Assembly: GCA_035640715.1 (NCBI GenBank)
Contig: DASQVO010000493.1
Location: 1 to 23,599 of the forward strand
Origin: DASQVO01 sp035640715
Lineage (GTDB): Bacteria; Actinomycetota; Actinomycetes; Streptosporangiales; Streptosporangiaceae
Reading direction: 5' to 3'
DNA: 23,599 bases
Positions within the stretch are counted from its first letter, which is position 1. Each line of letters starts with the position of its first letter. The position numbers and the translations under genes are program-made. Positions 1 to 7,920 of the stretch are shown here, one piece after another. The notes beneath the pieces are model-generated. The model was not told the DNA's origin. It made no database searches and worked only from the letters and a program-made list of their open reading frames with translations.

Positions 1-13
1 ACTCCGTTCGCCG

Positions 14-32
14 GCTGAGCCGCGGGCTCAGC
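14..32 (-). terminator. Hairpin downstream of phosphoesterase gene
   Basis: A perfect 8-bp stem (14-21 with 25-32) closes a 3-nt loop. It begins 29 nt after the stop codon of the phosphoesterase gene that reads leftward. No T-run follows, which is common for actinobacterial terminators. It could also serve a gene outside the window. Confidence 0.45.
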
Positions 33-60
33 GCCGCGCAGTCCGCGGCAAGCTGCGAGA

Positions 61-1575
61 TCAGCCGGTGACGGAGCCTGGCGGCGGGATCGTTCCGGGG
101 CCGGTCATCGAGCAGGCAAGCGCCGCGGCCGTATCACCTGGCGCGGCCAGCGGAGGCAGGCGCGGAAACGTCGGCCGCCTGGTGGCCAGCGCGCCGGGGT
201 CGAGGAAGTCGGTCAGGTCGTTGGCGTTGGCGTCGCGGTAGGTGAGAGCGGGAAGGTTCCATTTCCGCTCCACCATCGCGAGGACCGATGTGTGGTCGTG
301 GAGCATGTGGCTGACGTGGTTGCGCCTGGCGTACGGGGACACCACCACCGAGGGGACCCGGAACCCGTAGCGGGCGAAGCCGTCATAGGCGGACTCGCCG
401 GGCTGGACCAGCGGCCGGATGCCGTCCGGGGGAATCGCCGGAGGCGGCGGCACATGGTCGTAGTAACCGCCGTGCTCGTCATACATCAGCACGAACAGTG
501 TGTGCGGCCAGAGCGGTGAGGCGCCCAGCGCGTGTACCACTTGCGCGATCAGCGCCTCCCCGACGACGATGTTCTGCGGGTTCTCCTGCGACTGGGTGGT
601 GTAGTCAGGGTCGAGAAGGCTGAACGCCGGCAAGGTGCCCGCTGCGGCGTCGGTGAAGAACTTCGACAGCGCCTTGTGGTGCCGGGCCTCGGGCACCGCG
701 TCATTGACATACAGTTCGGGCGTCGCGCCCGTGGGGTAGCTGCTGACGTAGTTCTCCCAGCTGATCCCGTGCCGGTCCAGCATGTTGAAGATGGTTCCGT
801 GGGGGGCCGGCCCGGCGAGGTTGATAGCTGAGATGCCGCTGTCGTCGGTCATCCCGGCCGAGGTGCCGGCGATGAGGTACCGGCGATTGGGGAACGTCTG
901 GCCGAGCACCGAGCTGAACCAGCGGTCTCCGAGGGGGAACGTCCGCGCCAGGCTGTAGGTGAAGGGCAGGTCGTCGCCAGTCCAGTAGCCCATGGCCACC
1001 CCGCCGACGATCTCCGAGTTGGCCGGGCTGATCGGGGTGCTGACGAAGCCGTCCAGCTTGCCGCCCGCGTAGGCGTTGTGGCTCGCCAGCCATTCCTGGC
1101 TGGGCCGCGACGGCAGCTGGCAGGTTGTCGGCATCCGGAACGCGTGCTGTATCTGCCCGTTCGGGTAGGGGTTGGTCGCCGTGGGGAGGCCGTCGGGGCC
1201 GAGGGTGAACCCGTCGCCGCGCCCGAGCATCCCGAGGATGTTGTCGAACGAGTGATTCTCCATCATCAGCACGACGATGTGCTGAATGCCGGGGATGGTG
1301 TCGGTGCCCGCGGGCAAGCCTGGATACGGACGGGAGCCCGGGACGCGAAGCGACCTGCGCCCGAGAGCGCGCAGCGCCGCGGCGTGGCTGGCCTCGCGGG
1401 CCGCGGTTTCCGCGCTGCTGGCGGCCGCACCGCCACCGGCGTTACGGAGGAAGCCGGGAACTGCCGCGCCAGCCGCCAGCGCCGAGGCTGAACCGCCGAG
1501 AAACCGCCGCCGGCTCAGCGGCCACTGGCGGGTTTGGTCAGGAGATGGACCGGATTCTGGTGCGGGGCTGTTCAC
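61..1575 (-). CDS. Tat-exported phosphoesterase (phospholipase C / acid phosphatase family)
   Basis: This is a secreted phosphate-ester hydrolase of the bacterial phospholipase C/AcpA family (alkaline-phosphatase-like fold). The N-terminus has a twin-arginine signal, SRRRFLGG, followed by an Ala-rich hydrophobic stretch, so export through Tat and action outside the membrane are expected. The core starts near residue 95 with HIVVLMMENHSFDN, whose Glu-Asn pair binds metal in this family. The NRRYLIAGTSAG segment near residue 235 holds the nucleophile region, and MYDEHGGYYDHVPPP near residue 370 carries the second metal-binding Asp-Glu. Length (about 504 aa) is typical. GTG at 1575 is preferred over GTG at 1581 because the AGGAGG sequence lies 9 nt before the former and only 3 nt before the latter. 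The substrate (phospholipid or a soluble phosphomonoester) cannot be read from the sequence. A 224-nt gap separates it from the helicase gene upstream, so it may have its own promoter. Confidence 0.9.
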   Translation of the reverse strand: MNSPAPESGPSPDQTRQWPLSRRRFLGGSASALAAGAAVPGFLRNAGGGAAASSAETAAREASHAAALRALGRRSLRVPGSRPYPGLPAGTDTIPGIQHIVVLMMENHSFDNILGMLGRGDGFTLGPDGLPTATNPYPNGQIQHAFRMPTTCQLPSRPSQEWLASHNAYAGGKLDGFVSTPISPANSEIVGGVAMGYWTGDDLPFTYSLARTFPLGDRWFSSVLGQTFPNRRYLIAGTSAGMTDDSGISAINLAGPAPHGTIFNMLDRHGISWENYVSSYPTGATPELYVNDAVPEARHHKALSKFFTDAAAGTLPAFSLLDPDYTTQSQENPQNIVVGEALIAQVVHALGASPLWPHTLFVLMYDEHGGYYDHVPPPPAIPPDGIRPLVQPGESAYDGFARYGFRVPSVVVSPYARRNHVSHMLHDHTSVLAMVERKWNLPALTYRDANANDLTDFLDPGALATRRPTFPRLPPLAAPGDTAAALACSMTGPGTIPPPGSVTG

Positions 1576-1799
1576 TGGCACCTGCCTCCTCGCCTACGGA
1601 GACCGACGGGTCCATTGCCGACGGTCGTCTGGCCGGCCTGAGCCGAAAGTGCCACGCCCGGGTAGGTCTTCAGGGAGCCTCGGCGCGAACAGCCTATTGC
1701 CCTGAGATGAACATCAGTCTCCACGCCAACGCAGGACTGCCCAGGCGAACAAGGAAAGCGTCATTTCAGGCGTCCGGCATTCGCCTTCCCAGAGGGCTG

Positions 1800-4298
1800 C
1801 TAAAGCTGGCCAACGTCGGTCACTCGCAGCACTGCCGCTCCGGCCTCGTCCGAGGCGGCCAGGTCTACCTCGGCGCTGATGCCCCAGTCGTGGTCGCCGG
1901 CCGGGTCGTCGAAGATCTGGCGCATCGACCAGCGGTCCGGTCCTGGGTCGATGATCAGCAGTCCCGGCCCGCGCGCGTCGGGGCCGGTGCCGATCTCGTC
2001 GTGGGTGGCAAAGTAGGCCTCCAGCGCACCGGCCCACGCGTCGGCGTCCCAGCCCGCGTCCCCGTCAAGCGCGCCGAGGTCGTCGTAGCGGCGCAGCGCG
2101 GCGAGCTCGACCCTGCGGAACAGGGCATTGCGGACCAGCACCCGGAACGCCCGTACATTGCCGGTCACCGAGGGCGGCCGATCGTCGGCGACGGGAGCCG
2201 GCTCGGCGTCCGGATTACGCAGCCGTTCCCACTCGTCGATCAGGCTGGAGTCAACCTGGCGGACCAGCTCACCCAGCCACTCGATCAGGTCGATGAGCTC
2301 TTCGGTCTTGCCGTCCTCCGGGACCGTCTGCCGCAGCGCCTTGTAGGCGTCGGCCAGATACCGCAGCACCAGGCCCTCCGAGCGGGACAGCCCATAGAAG
2401 CCGATGTACTCGGTGAACGTCATCGACCGCTCGTACATGTCGCGGACCACCGACTTGGGCGCCAGCTCATGGTCGGCGACCCACGGATGCCCGCGCCGGT
2501 AGATCCCGAACGCGTGCTCCAGCAGGTCCTCCAGCGGCTTCGGCCAGGTCACCGAGTCCAGCAGATCCATCCGGGTCTCGTAGTCGATCCCGTCCGCCTT
2601 CATCTGCGCGACCGCCTCGCCGCGGGCCCGGAACTGCTGCGCGGACAGCACCTGGCGCGGGTTGTCCAGGGTGGCCTCGATGACGGACAGCACGTCCAGC
2701 GGGTACGACGGCGACTCGGCGTCCAGCAGCTCCAGCGCGGCCAGCGCGAACGGCGACAGCGGCTGGTTGAGCGCGAAGTCGAACTGCAGGTCCACGGTGA
2801 GCCGCACCCACCGGCCCAGCTTGTCCGGCTCGTCCAGCCGCTCGACCACGCCGCCGGCCAGCAGCGCCCGGTAGATCTGGATCGCCCGGTGGATGTGCGC
2901 CCGCTGCGAGGCGCGGTCCTCGTGGTTGTCGGTCAGCAGGTGCCGCATCGCGGCGAACGCGTCACCCGGCCGGCTCATCACGTTCAGCAGCATGGCGTGA
3001 CTGACCGCAAACCGGGACTTCAGCGGCTCGGGCTCGGCGGCGACCAGCCGCTCGAAGGTGGGCTGGCCCCACGACACGAACCCCTCGGGCGGCTTCTTGC
3101 GCACCACCTTGCGCCGCTTCTTCGGGTCGTCACCCGCCTTGGCCAGCGCCTGGGTGTTCTCGATCACGTGCTCGGGGGCCTGCACCACGACGGTCCCCAC
3201 CGTGTCGTACCCGGCGCGCCCGGCGCGCCCGGCGATCTGGTGGAACTCCCGCGCCTGCAGCAGCCGGGTCTTGCTCCCGTCGAACTTGGACAGCGCGGTG
3301 AACAACACCGTCCGGATCGGCACGTTGATGCCCACGCCGAGCGTGTCGGTGCCGCAGATGACCCTCAGCTGCCCGGCCTGGGCCAGGGTCTCGACCAGCC
3401 GCCGGTACTTGGGCAGCATGCCCGCGTGATGTACCCCGATGCCGTGCCGGACCAGCCGGGACAGCGTCTTTCCGAACCCGGCCGTGAACCGGAAGTGACC
3501 GATCGTCTCGGCGATGGCGTCCTTCTCCGCCCGGGTGCACACGTTGACGCTCATCAGCGCCTGGGCCTGCTCCAGCGCCGCCGCCTGGGTGAAGTGCACG
3601 ACGTAGACCGGGGCCTCGTGGGTTTCCAGCAGTTCCCGCAGTGTCTCGTGCAGCGGCGTGGTCACGTAGCGGAAGTTCAGCGGCACCGGGCGCGCCTCCG
3701 AGCGAACCACCGCGGTCTCCCGGCCGGTGCGCCGGGTCAGGTCCTTCTCGAAGAACGAGACGTCCCCCAGGGTCGCCGACATCAGCAGGAACTGCGCCCG
3801 GGGCAGCTCAATCAGCGGCACCTGCCAGGCCCAGCCCCGTTCAGGGTCGGCGTAGAAGTGGAACTCGTCCATGACCACCTGGCCGACGTCGGCCCGCTCC
3901 CCGTCTCGCAGCGCGATGTTGGCCAGGATCTCGGCGGTGCAGCAGATGATCGGAGCCGACGCGTTGACGCTCGCGTCCCCGGTCATCATGCCGACGTTGG
4001 CCGGCCCGAACGTCTCGCACAGCGCGAAGAACTTCTCCGACACCAGCGCCTTGATCGGTGCCGTGTAGAAGGTGCGCTGGCCGCCCGCCAGCGCCGCGAA
4101 GTGCGCCCCGGCGGCGACGAGGCTCTTGCCGGACCCGGTCGGGGTGCTCAGGATGACGTTCGCCCCCGACACGATCTCGATGAGCGCCTCCTCCTGGTGC
4201 GGGTAGAGACTCAGCCCCTGCCGCTTCGCCCAGTCGGCGAACGCGTTGAACACAGAGTCGGGATCGGGCGTCGCGGGCAGCACGTCGGTAAGCGTCAT
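1800..4298 (-). CDS. DEAD/DEAH-box family helicase with C-terminal DUF3516
   Basis: This is a superfamily 2 nucleic-acid helicase of the Ski2/HelY-like actinobacterial group. Motif I STPTGSGKS lies at residues 51-59, motif II is DEFH (144-147) rather than DEAD or DEAH, and motif III SAT is at 174-176. The second RecA domain contains HHAGMLPKYR (290-299) and motif VI QIAGRAGRAG (354-363). The remaining roughly 450 residues match the expected position of DUF3516, a domain of unknown role found behind such helicases. The full length of 832 aa is normal for the family. ATG 4298 gives the family-typical N-terminus MTLTDVLPATPD, but no clear Shine-Dalgarno sequence precedes it. It lies 112 nt downstream of the DUF427 gene, with a hairpin between them. 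Its substrate (RNA or DNA) is unknown; RNA processing is an inference from relatives. Confidence 0.92.
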   Translation of the reverse strand: MTLTDVLPATPDPDSVFNAFADWAKRQGLSLYPHQEEALIEIVSGANVILSTPTGSGKSLVAAGAHFAALAGGQRTFYTAPIKALVSEKFFALCETFGPANVGMMTGDASVNASAPIICCTAEILANIALRDGERADVGQVVMDEFHFYADPERGWAWQVPLIELPRAQFLLMSATLGDVSFFEKDLTRRTGRETAVVRSEARPVPLNFRYVTTPLHETLRELLETHEAPVYVVHFTQAAALEQAQALMSVNVCTRAEKDAIAETIGHFRFTAGFGKTLSRLVRHGIGVHHAGMLPKYRRLVETLAQAGQLRVICGTDTLGVGINVPIRTVLFTALSKFDGSKTRLLQAREFHQIAGRAGRAGYDTVGTVVVQAPEHVIENTQALAKAGDDPKKRRKVVRKKPPEGFVSWGQPTFERLVAAEPEPLKSRFAVSHAMLLNVMSRPGDAFAAMRHLLTDNHEDRASQRAHIHRAIQIYRALLAGGVVERLDEPDKLGRWVRLTVDLQFDFALNQPLSPFALAALELLDAESPSYPLDVLSVIEATLDNPRQVLSAQQFRARGEAVAQMKADGIDYETRMDLLDSVTWPKPLEDLLEHAFGIYRRGHPWVADHELAPKSVVRDMYERSMTFTEYIGFYGLSRSEGLVLRYLADAYKALRQTVPEDGKTEELIDLIEWLGELVRQVDSSLIDEWERLRNPDAEPAPVADDRPPSVTGNVRAFRVLVRNALFRRVELAALRRYDDLGALDGDAGWDADAWAGALEAYFATHDEIGTGPDARGPGLLIIDPGPDRWSMRQIFDDPAGDHDWGISAEVDLAASDEAGAAVLRVTDVGQL

Positions 4299-4340
4299 GG
4301 CCGGCTCATCGTTCCGTGATCCACCCTGCTTCCGCTAGTT

Positions 4341-4358
4341 CGCGGTGGTGTCACCGCG
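4341..4358 (-). terminator. Hairpin after the DUF427 gene
   Basis: A perfect 7-bp GC-rich stem (4341-4347 with 4352-4358) with a GTGT loop lies 52 nt after the stop codon of the leftward DUF427 gene and 42 nt before the helicase start. It may end or attenuate transcription between the two genes. There is no T-tract. Confidence 0.4.
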
Positions 4359-4410
4359 CTCCCGCCCCGCCCGGAGCGCGCACCCTCCAGGCCGCTGATC
4401 CCCGGAGTGC

Positions 4411-5181
4411 TCAGGACCATCTGGTGCTGGGCCGTTCCTGGACGGTGCCGTCGATGATGAGGTCGACGCGCTCGTTGTAGAACGCGATCAGGTTCTCGAT
4501 CTTCGGTATTTCCGGCAGGGGAGCGGGATAACTCCAGGCGGCATCCTCCAGCCGCTCACCGCCGGCGTTCACCGACCAGTACACGGCCTCCCCCTTGTAC
4601 GGGCAGCGGGTCCGCGTCTGTGACGGCACCAGCAGATCGCTGCGGACATCGAGCTTGGGCAGGTAATAACGGGTCGGCAGGCCGGTCTCGAAGAGCAGCC
4701 GGGGCCGGTGGCTGTCGGCCACGACCGTGCCGCCGACGACTACCTGGACGTGCCGCGAGGAGTGGAGCACGTCGACGCGATGATAGGGGTCGCGCGGGTG
4801 GACGAACACCTCGTCGTCCTCCTCGAACCACGCGTCGGCCTTGTCCCAGTAGAAGGCCACGTAGTTGGCGAGCTCGGGAACGGCCGCGATCGGCTTCGGA
4901 TAGGCCCACACGGCGTTTTCCACGGTGCGATCGCCGGTCACCACGGAATAGTACGTGGCCTCGCCCTTGTACGGGCACGTGGTGTGGTGGTCGGTCTCCC
5001 TCAGCAGGTCCGACTGTACGTCGGCGAGCGGGATGTAATAGACGGGCAGGTGGCCGGTCTCGAACAGGTACATGGCCCTGGTGCTGTCGGCGACGGGCTC
5101 CGCCCCGAAAAAGACACGGATACGGCGGGGGCACGGCTCCAGGCGGACCCGCGGCTGTTCCGCGGAAAGATTGTGGGTCAT
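4411..5181 (-). CDS. Tandem DUF427 domain protein
   Basis: The 256-aa product contains two copies of DUF427, a small beta-rich domain of unknown function. Both copies share the signature L(L)FETG-x-P-x-(Y)YYxP, then DVxSDLL, then CPYKGEAxYxSV and a W(A/S)YP element. The first spans roughly residues 15-115 and the second roughly 140-245, each ending in an 'IAFY/VAFYW' strand. No signal peptide or membrane segment is visible, so it is probably cytosolic. ATG 5181 is chosen over the longer open frame starting at 5460 because an ACGGAGG ribosome-binding site lies 7 nt before it and because homology-like sequence begins only after it. The gene faces the acyltransferase gene across a 265-nt divergent region. 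Function is not known. Confidence 0.88.
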   Translation of the reverse strand: MTHNLSAEQPRVRLEPCPRRIRVFFGAEPVADSTRAMYLFETGHLPVYYIPLADVQSDLLRETDHHTTCPYKGEATYYSVVTGDRTVENAVWAYPKPIAAVPELANYVAFYWDKADAWFEEDDEVFVHPRDPYHRVDVLHSSRHVQVVVGGTVVADSHRPRLLFETGLPTRYYLPKLDVRSDLLVPSQTRTRCPYKGEAVYWSVNAGGERLEDAAWSYPAPLPEIPKIENLIAFYNERVDLIIDGTVQERPSTRWS

Positions 5182-5446
5182 GGTCGGGCCTCCGTTCCGG
5201 CGGACCCTGTCATGGGCCGCGCCCGCGAGAAACGCGAAGTCGGTTTTTATCTCGTGAATTAAGCGACGTGCGGCGGATATTCCTCTCGCCGTCATTTTCC
5301 CGTCCCGTGGCGGCCGCTGCGCCCATGCCGACGCCCTGGCGGTGCCTGGCACCGCCAGCCGTCTGGATATGACGGCCCTGGTCAGGGTCGTCAGCGCGCT
5401 TGCCGCTAACCGCATCGGTCCCGGTCGTGCGGTAGCGTCGACACGC
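5182..5446. promoter_or_regulatory. Divergent intergenic region between DUF427 and acyltransferase genes
   Basis: The 265-nt stretch separates two divergent genes and must hold both promoters. It contains an AT-richer patch around 5238-5302 against an otherwise GC-rich background. A TAGCGT box at 5433-5438 ends 8 nt before the acyltransferase GTG, the arrangement expected of a leaderless transcript. I could not pick out a convincing -35 for either gene. Confidence 0.4.
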
Positions 5447-6811
5447 GTGTCCAGTGCCACCGCGCGGTTGGCGCCCGAGCCAACCCCCCCTGAACCCGTG
5501 CCAGTGCCCGCGAGAGGCAGCCGGCTGGCGTGGCTTGACGCGCTGCGCGGGATCGCCGCCCTGTGCGTCGTCTTCGATCACATGAGCACGCTGGTGCTGC
5601 AGCCGGTTCGTGACGTCCTCTACCAGTGGTTCAACGGCGGCCAGTACGGCGTTTTCGTCTTCTTCCTCGTCAGCGGCTACATCATCCCGGCTTCACTGGA
5701 GCGCAAGGGCAGTGTCCGCGGCTTCTGGGTCAGCCGCTCCTTCCGGCTGTACCCGCTGTACCTGCTGGCCATCGTGGCGTCGGTCGCGGCGTGGCGGCTC
5801 GGCTACGGCCCCATCCACGGCGCGTCGAGCCATCCGGGGACCTGGCTGGCCTCGCAACTGCTCATGATGTCGGACATGCTGAGCGGCCCCAACGTGCCGA
5901 ACGTCGTCTGGACCCTGTCCTACGAAATGGTGTTCTACCTGCTGCTGAGCGCACTGTTCACGTTCCGGGTGCACCGGCACAGCGGCGGCTACGCCCTGAC
6001 GGCCGCCATCGGGGCCATCGCGCTCGGCGGCATCTTGCCGATGTCGGCGCTGAACGACAGCGCGCTCGGCCCGCGGACGGTCGCCGTCCTCGCCGACCTG
6101 GCCATCCTGGCCGGCCTCGCGCTCGCGGTAAGCGGACGCCGGCTGCCGAGAGCGGCGGGGGCAGCCCTGGCCGCCGCCGTCGGCCTGACGCTGCTCCTGT
6201 TCAACCAGTCCTACCCGTATCCGTGGAGCGGGCTCACGGTCCTCGCGCTGATGTTCACCGGCACGATGCTGTACCGGGCCGAGCGGGGCGAGTTCGGCCG
6301 GCGGAAGGCGGCCGTCATCGCGGTCGCCGTGTTCGCGCTGACGGTCGCGGCCGGGCTGTGGCACAGCCAGGCCTGGCACCTCGCGCCGGCGGCCGCGCGG
6401 CAGTGGGATTTCCAGTGGGTGAGCTCGCTGCTGCTGGCGGGTGCGACGTTCGCCGTCGGCCTGGCGCTGCGGCACCGGAAAATCCCGGCCGCGCTGGCGT
6501 GGCTCGGGCTGGTCAGCTACTCGGTCTACCTGCTCCATCCGCTGATCCTGAACGCGTACCGGACCGTCCCGCTGCTGCACCGGTCTCATCCGCTCGCCGT
6601 GCAGGTGCTGCTCGCCGCGGGCGTCGTCGCGGTGGTGCTCGGCTGCTCCGCGCTCACCTACCGGTTTGTCGAGGCCCCGATGCAGCACCACGGCCGCCGC
6701 GTGGCCAGGGCGCTGCAGGCCTGGCTCGGGCCGGACGAGGTGAGCAGTGCTACGCCCGTGCGCGCCCTGGACGCGGCACCGGTGCCGGCCGACGAGGCTG
6801 GTCAGCCCTAG
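5447..6811 (+). CDS. Membrane acyltransferase (Acyl_transf_3 / OafA-YrhL type)
   Basis: This is an integral-membrane O-acyltransferase that would transfer acyl groups, often acetyl, from the cytosol to a cell-surface sugar or a secondary metabolite. A Pro-rich cytosolic tail of about 25 residues precedes the family hallmark LDALRGIAAL (30-39) and the conserved His of VVFDHMS (His45). About ten hydrophobic segments follow up to residue 425, with the conserved WTLSYEMVFYLLLS motif near residue 157 and YSVYLLHPLIL near residue 360. The C-terminal tail is short, with no SGNH esterase domain attached. GTG 5447 is preferred over the earlier GTG at 5342 because a TAGCGT box sits 8 nt upstream (leaderless start) and the extra residues look non-coding. 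The substrate is unknown: no sugar-biosynthesis genes are adjacent. Confidence 0.88.
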   Translation: MSSATARLAPEPTPPEPVPVPARGSRLAWLDALRGIAALCVVFDHMSTLVLQPVRDVLYQWFNGGQYGVFVFFLVSGYIIPASLERKGSVRGFWVSRSFRLYPLYLLAIVASVAAWRLGYGPIHGASSHPGTWLASQLLMMSDMLSGPNVPNVVWTLSYEMVFYLLLSALFTFRVHRHSGGYALTAAIGAIALGGILPMSALNDSALGPRTVAVLADLAILAGLALAVSGRRLPRAAGAALAAAVGLTLLLFNQSYPYPWSGLTVLALMFTGTMLYRAERGEFGRRKAAVIAVAVFALTVAAGLWHSQAWHLAPAAARQWDFQWVSSLLLAGATFAVGLALRHRKIPAALAWLGLVSYSVYLLHPLILNAYRTVPLLHRSHPLAVQVLLAAGVVAVVLGCSALTYRFVEAPMQHHGRRVARALQAWLGPDEVSSATPVRALDAAPVPADEAGQP

Positions 6812-7009
6812 CTGGCCGTGCTAGAGACGCCTCCCATCGGGCCACCGCGGGCCGCAGAGAGCTGAACAGCTGGCCGGCGGCCGCTGCAGATAACCTCTTG
6901 TTTATGGGAGGAGATGCGCGGTTGCGTTCACCGTGCACGACTCCGTCGCGGCCAGCGCACTGTCCCGCCTGCCGGCCCATCCGGGGACGTAGGCGCCGCA
7001 GGCCGTACT

Positions 7010-7579
7010 TCAGTGCCGCTTGAGCAGACTGGGCCGCCTGAGCAGGCTGACCAGCAGCGGCCGGAAGTGATCGAAGCTGCGGCTGGTGACGGCCGGGTCC
7101 TTCGCCGCCTCATCCCACCGCCGCACCGCCACCGCCGCGCCCGCATAGGGGAGGGTCTCGAACGCGGCGGCCTCCGCGTCGTTCATCGGGCCGCCCTGAA
7201 CGGCCAGCGAGCAGACCGACGCGGCGGACAGCCTGCTGTAGTAGCGGGGGACAACGGCGCACAGGTAGCGCTTGGCTGCCACGTGCAGCCGCACCGGCTC
7301 GGTCACCTCTTCGGGGAACCACTGCGCCAGCCACGCGGCGCCGGTCTCGCCGTGCCGGTTGTCGATGCCGTTCATGAGGTCGCCCCCAGTGGGCTGGCGC
7401 CCGCAGATGTGCCCGACGTCGTGCAGCAGCGCCGCTGCCACCTGCGCCGGCGGGGCCCCAGCCGCCTCGGCGAGCGCCCCGGCCTGGAGCATGTGGGTGG
7501 CCACTGTCACCTCTTCGCCCAGGTAGTCATGGGCGCCCTCGCCGGCGAACAGCTCGCTGATGACGTCGACCGGCTTCAT
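7010..7579 (-). CDS. PhnZ/TmpB-like HD-domain oxygenase
   Basis: This 189-aa protein belongs to the HD superfamily, in the branch of mixed-valence diiron oxygenases that cleave the C-P bond of 1-hydroxyphosphonates (PhnZ, TmpB). His29, the His53-Asp54 pair in LLHDVGH, His76, His99 in RLHVAAKRYL and Asp156 in RRWDE match the PhnZ metal ligands in order and spacing. The lid residues Tyr and Glu of PhnZ correspond to Tyr19 and Glu22 of DYLGEEV. The stretch QGGPMNDAEAAAFE also resembles that family. ATG 7579 is chosen because GGAGG lies 5 nt upstream of it. No 2-aminoethylphosphonate hydroxylase (PhnY/TmpA), C-P lyase or phosphonate transporter gene is nearby, so the substrate is inferred only at family level. 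A simple HD phosphohydrolase role is less likely given Tyr19 and Glu22. Confidence 0.85.
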   Translation of the reverse strand: MKPVDVISELFAGEGAHDYLGEEVTVATHMLQAGALAEAAGAPPAQVAAALLHDVGHICGRQPTGGDLMNGIDNRHGETGAAWLAQWFPEEVTEPVRLHVAAKRYLCAVVPRYYSRLSAASVCSLAVQGGPMNDAEAAAFETLPYAGAAVAVRRWDEAAKDPAVTSRSFDHFRPLLVSLLRRPSLLKRH

Positions 7580-7920
7580 GCCACCTCCGCTCGTCGCGGC
7601 GCGAGTACCATGCCGCCATCGGGCGCCGGCCATGCCGTCTTCATCCGCGCCTCCCGAGCGCGTCCGTGCCCAACGTCGTTGCCGGGCAGCCGGGGCTGAT
7701 AAGTTGGCTATACAAGTTCAGGAGATGACTATGTGCTGTGGTCTTTACCGTATCTACCAGCGGTTTCCTGGACAGCCTGGCCAGGAACCGTTCACTTTCT
7801 TGTCACCCGTACGCTCCCCGTGACCGCTGGCGTACGGGCAGCCAGGATCTGAAGACGGAGAGGCGGCCAGGTGAATTCAGCGGGGCGGGTGGTCGTGGGC
7901 TCTGAAGTCCCCGGCGGCCG
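7580..7920. other. 341-nt intergenic region between reductase and HD oxygenase genes
   Basis: Both flanking genes read leftward. The region contains an AT-richer patch around 7698-7760 and a perfect 9-bp inverted repeat (7806-7814 / 7830-7838). It also holds a possible 30-codon frame on the plus strand (ATG 7731 to TGA 7823), preceded by AGGAG. The patch upstream of 7579 probably contains the promoter of the HD oxygenase gene. I see no further gene. Confidence 0.5.
7806..7838. repeat. 9-bp perfect inverted repeat, 15-nt loop
   Basis: CCCGTACGC at 7806-7814 is mirrored by GCGTACGGG at 7830-7838. Each arm itself contains the palindrome CGTACG. It lies 83 nt downstream of the reductase stop codon. 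It may be a terminator for that operon or a two-site operator for the following HD oxygenase gene; the sequence does not decide. Confidence 0.5.

Noticed and set aside
1582..1799. Promoter of the phosphoesterase gene
   Set aside because: The gap must hold regulatory sequence if the gene is independent, but no -10/-35 pair could be singled out with confidence.
1545..4319. Plus-strand open frame of 924 codons opposite the helicase
   Set aside because: It is antisense to a helicase with all motifs intact, its translation is rich in Arg, Gln, Val and His, and no domain is recognisable. Such frames are expected opposite high-GC genes.
6933..6989. Short plus-strand stretch with coding-like third positions ending at a TAG near 6989
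   Set aside because: Only about 18 codons, with no usable start next to the GGAGGAG at 6907. It may be a gene remnant but is too short to support.
5626..7023. Open frames of 465 (plus) and 332 (minus) codons over the acyltransferase gene
   Set aside because: The membrane-protein frame shows the family motifs; the others are Arg/Ala/Pro-rich shadows.
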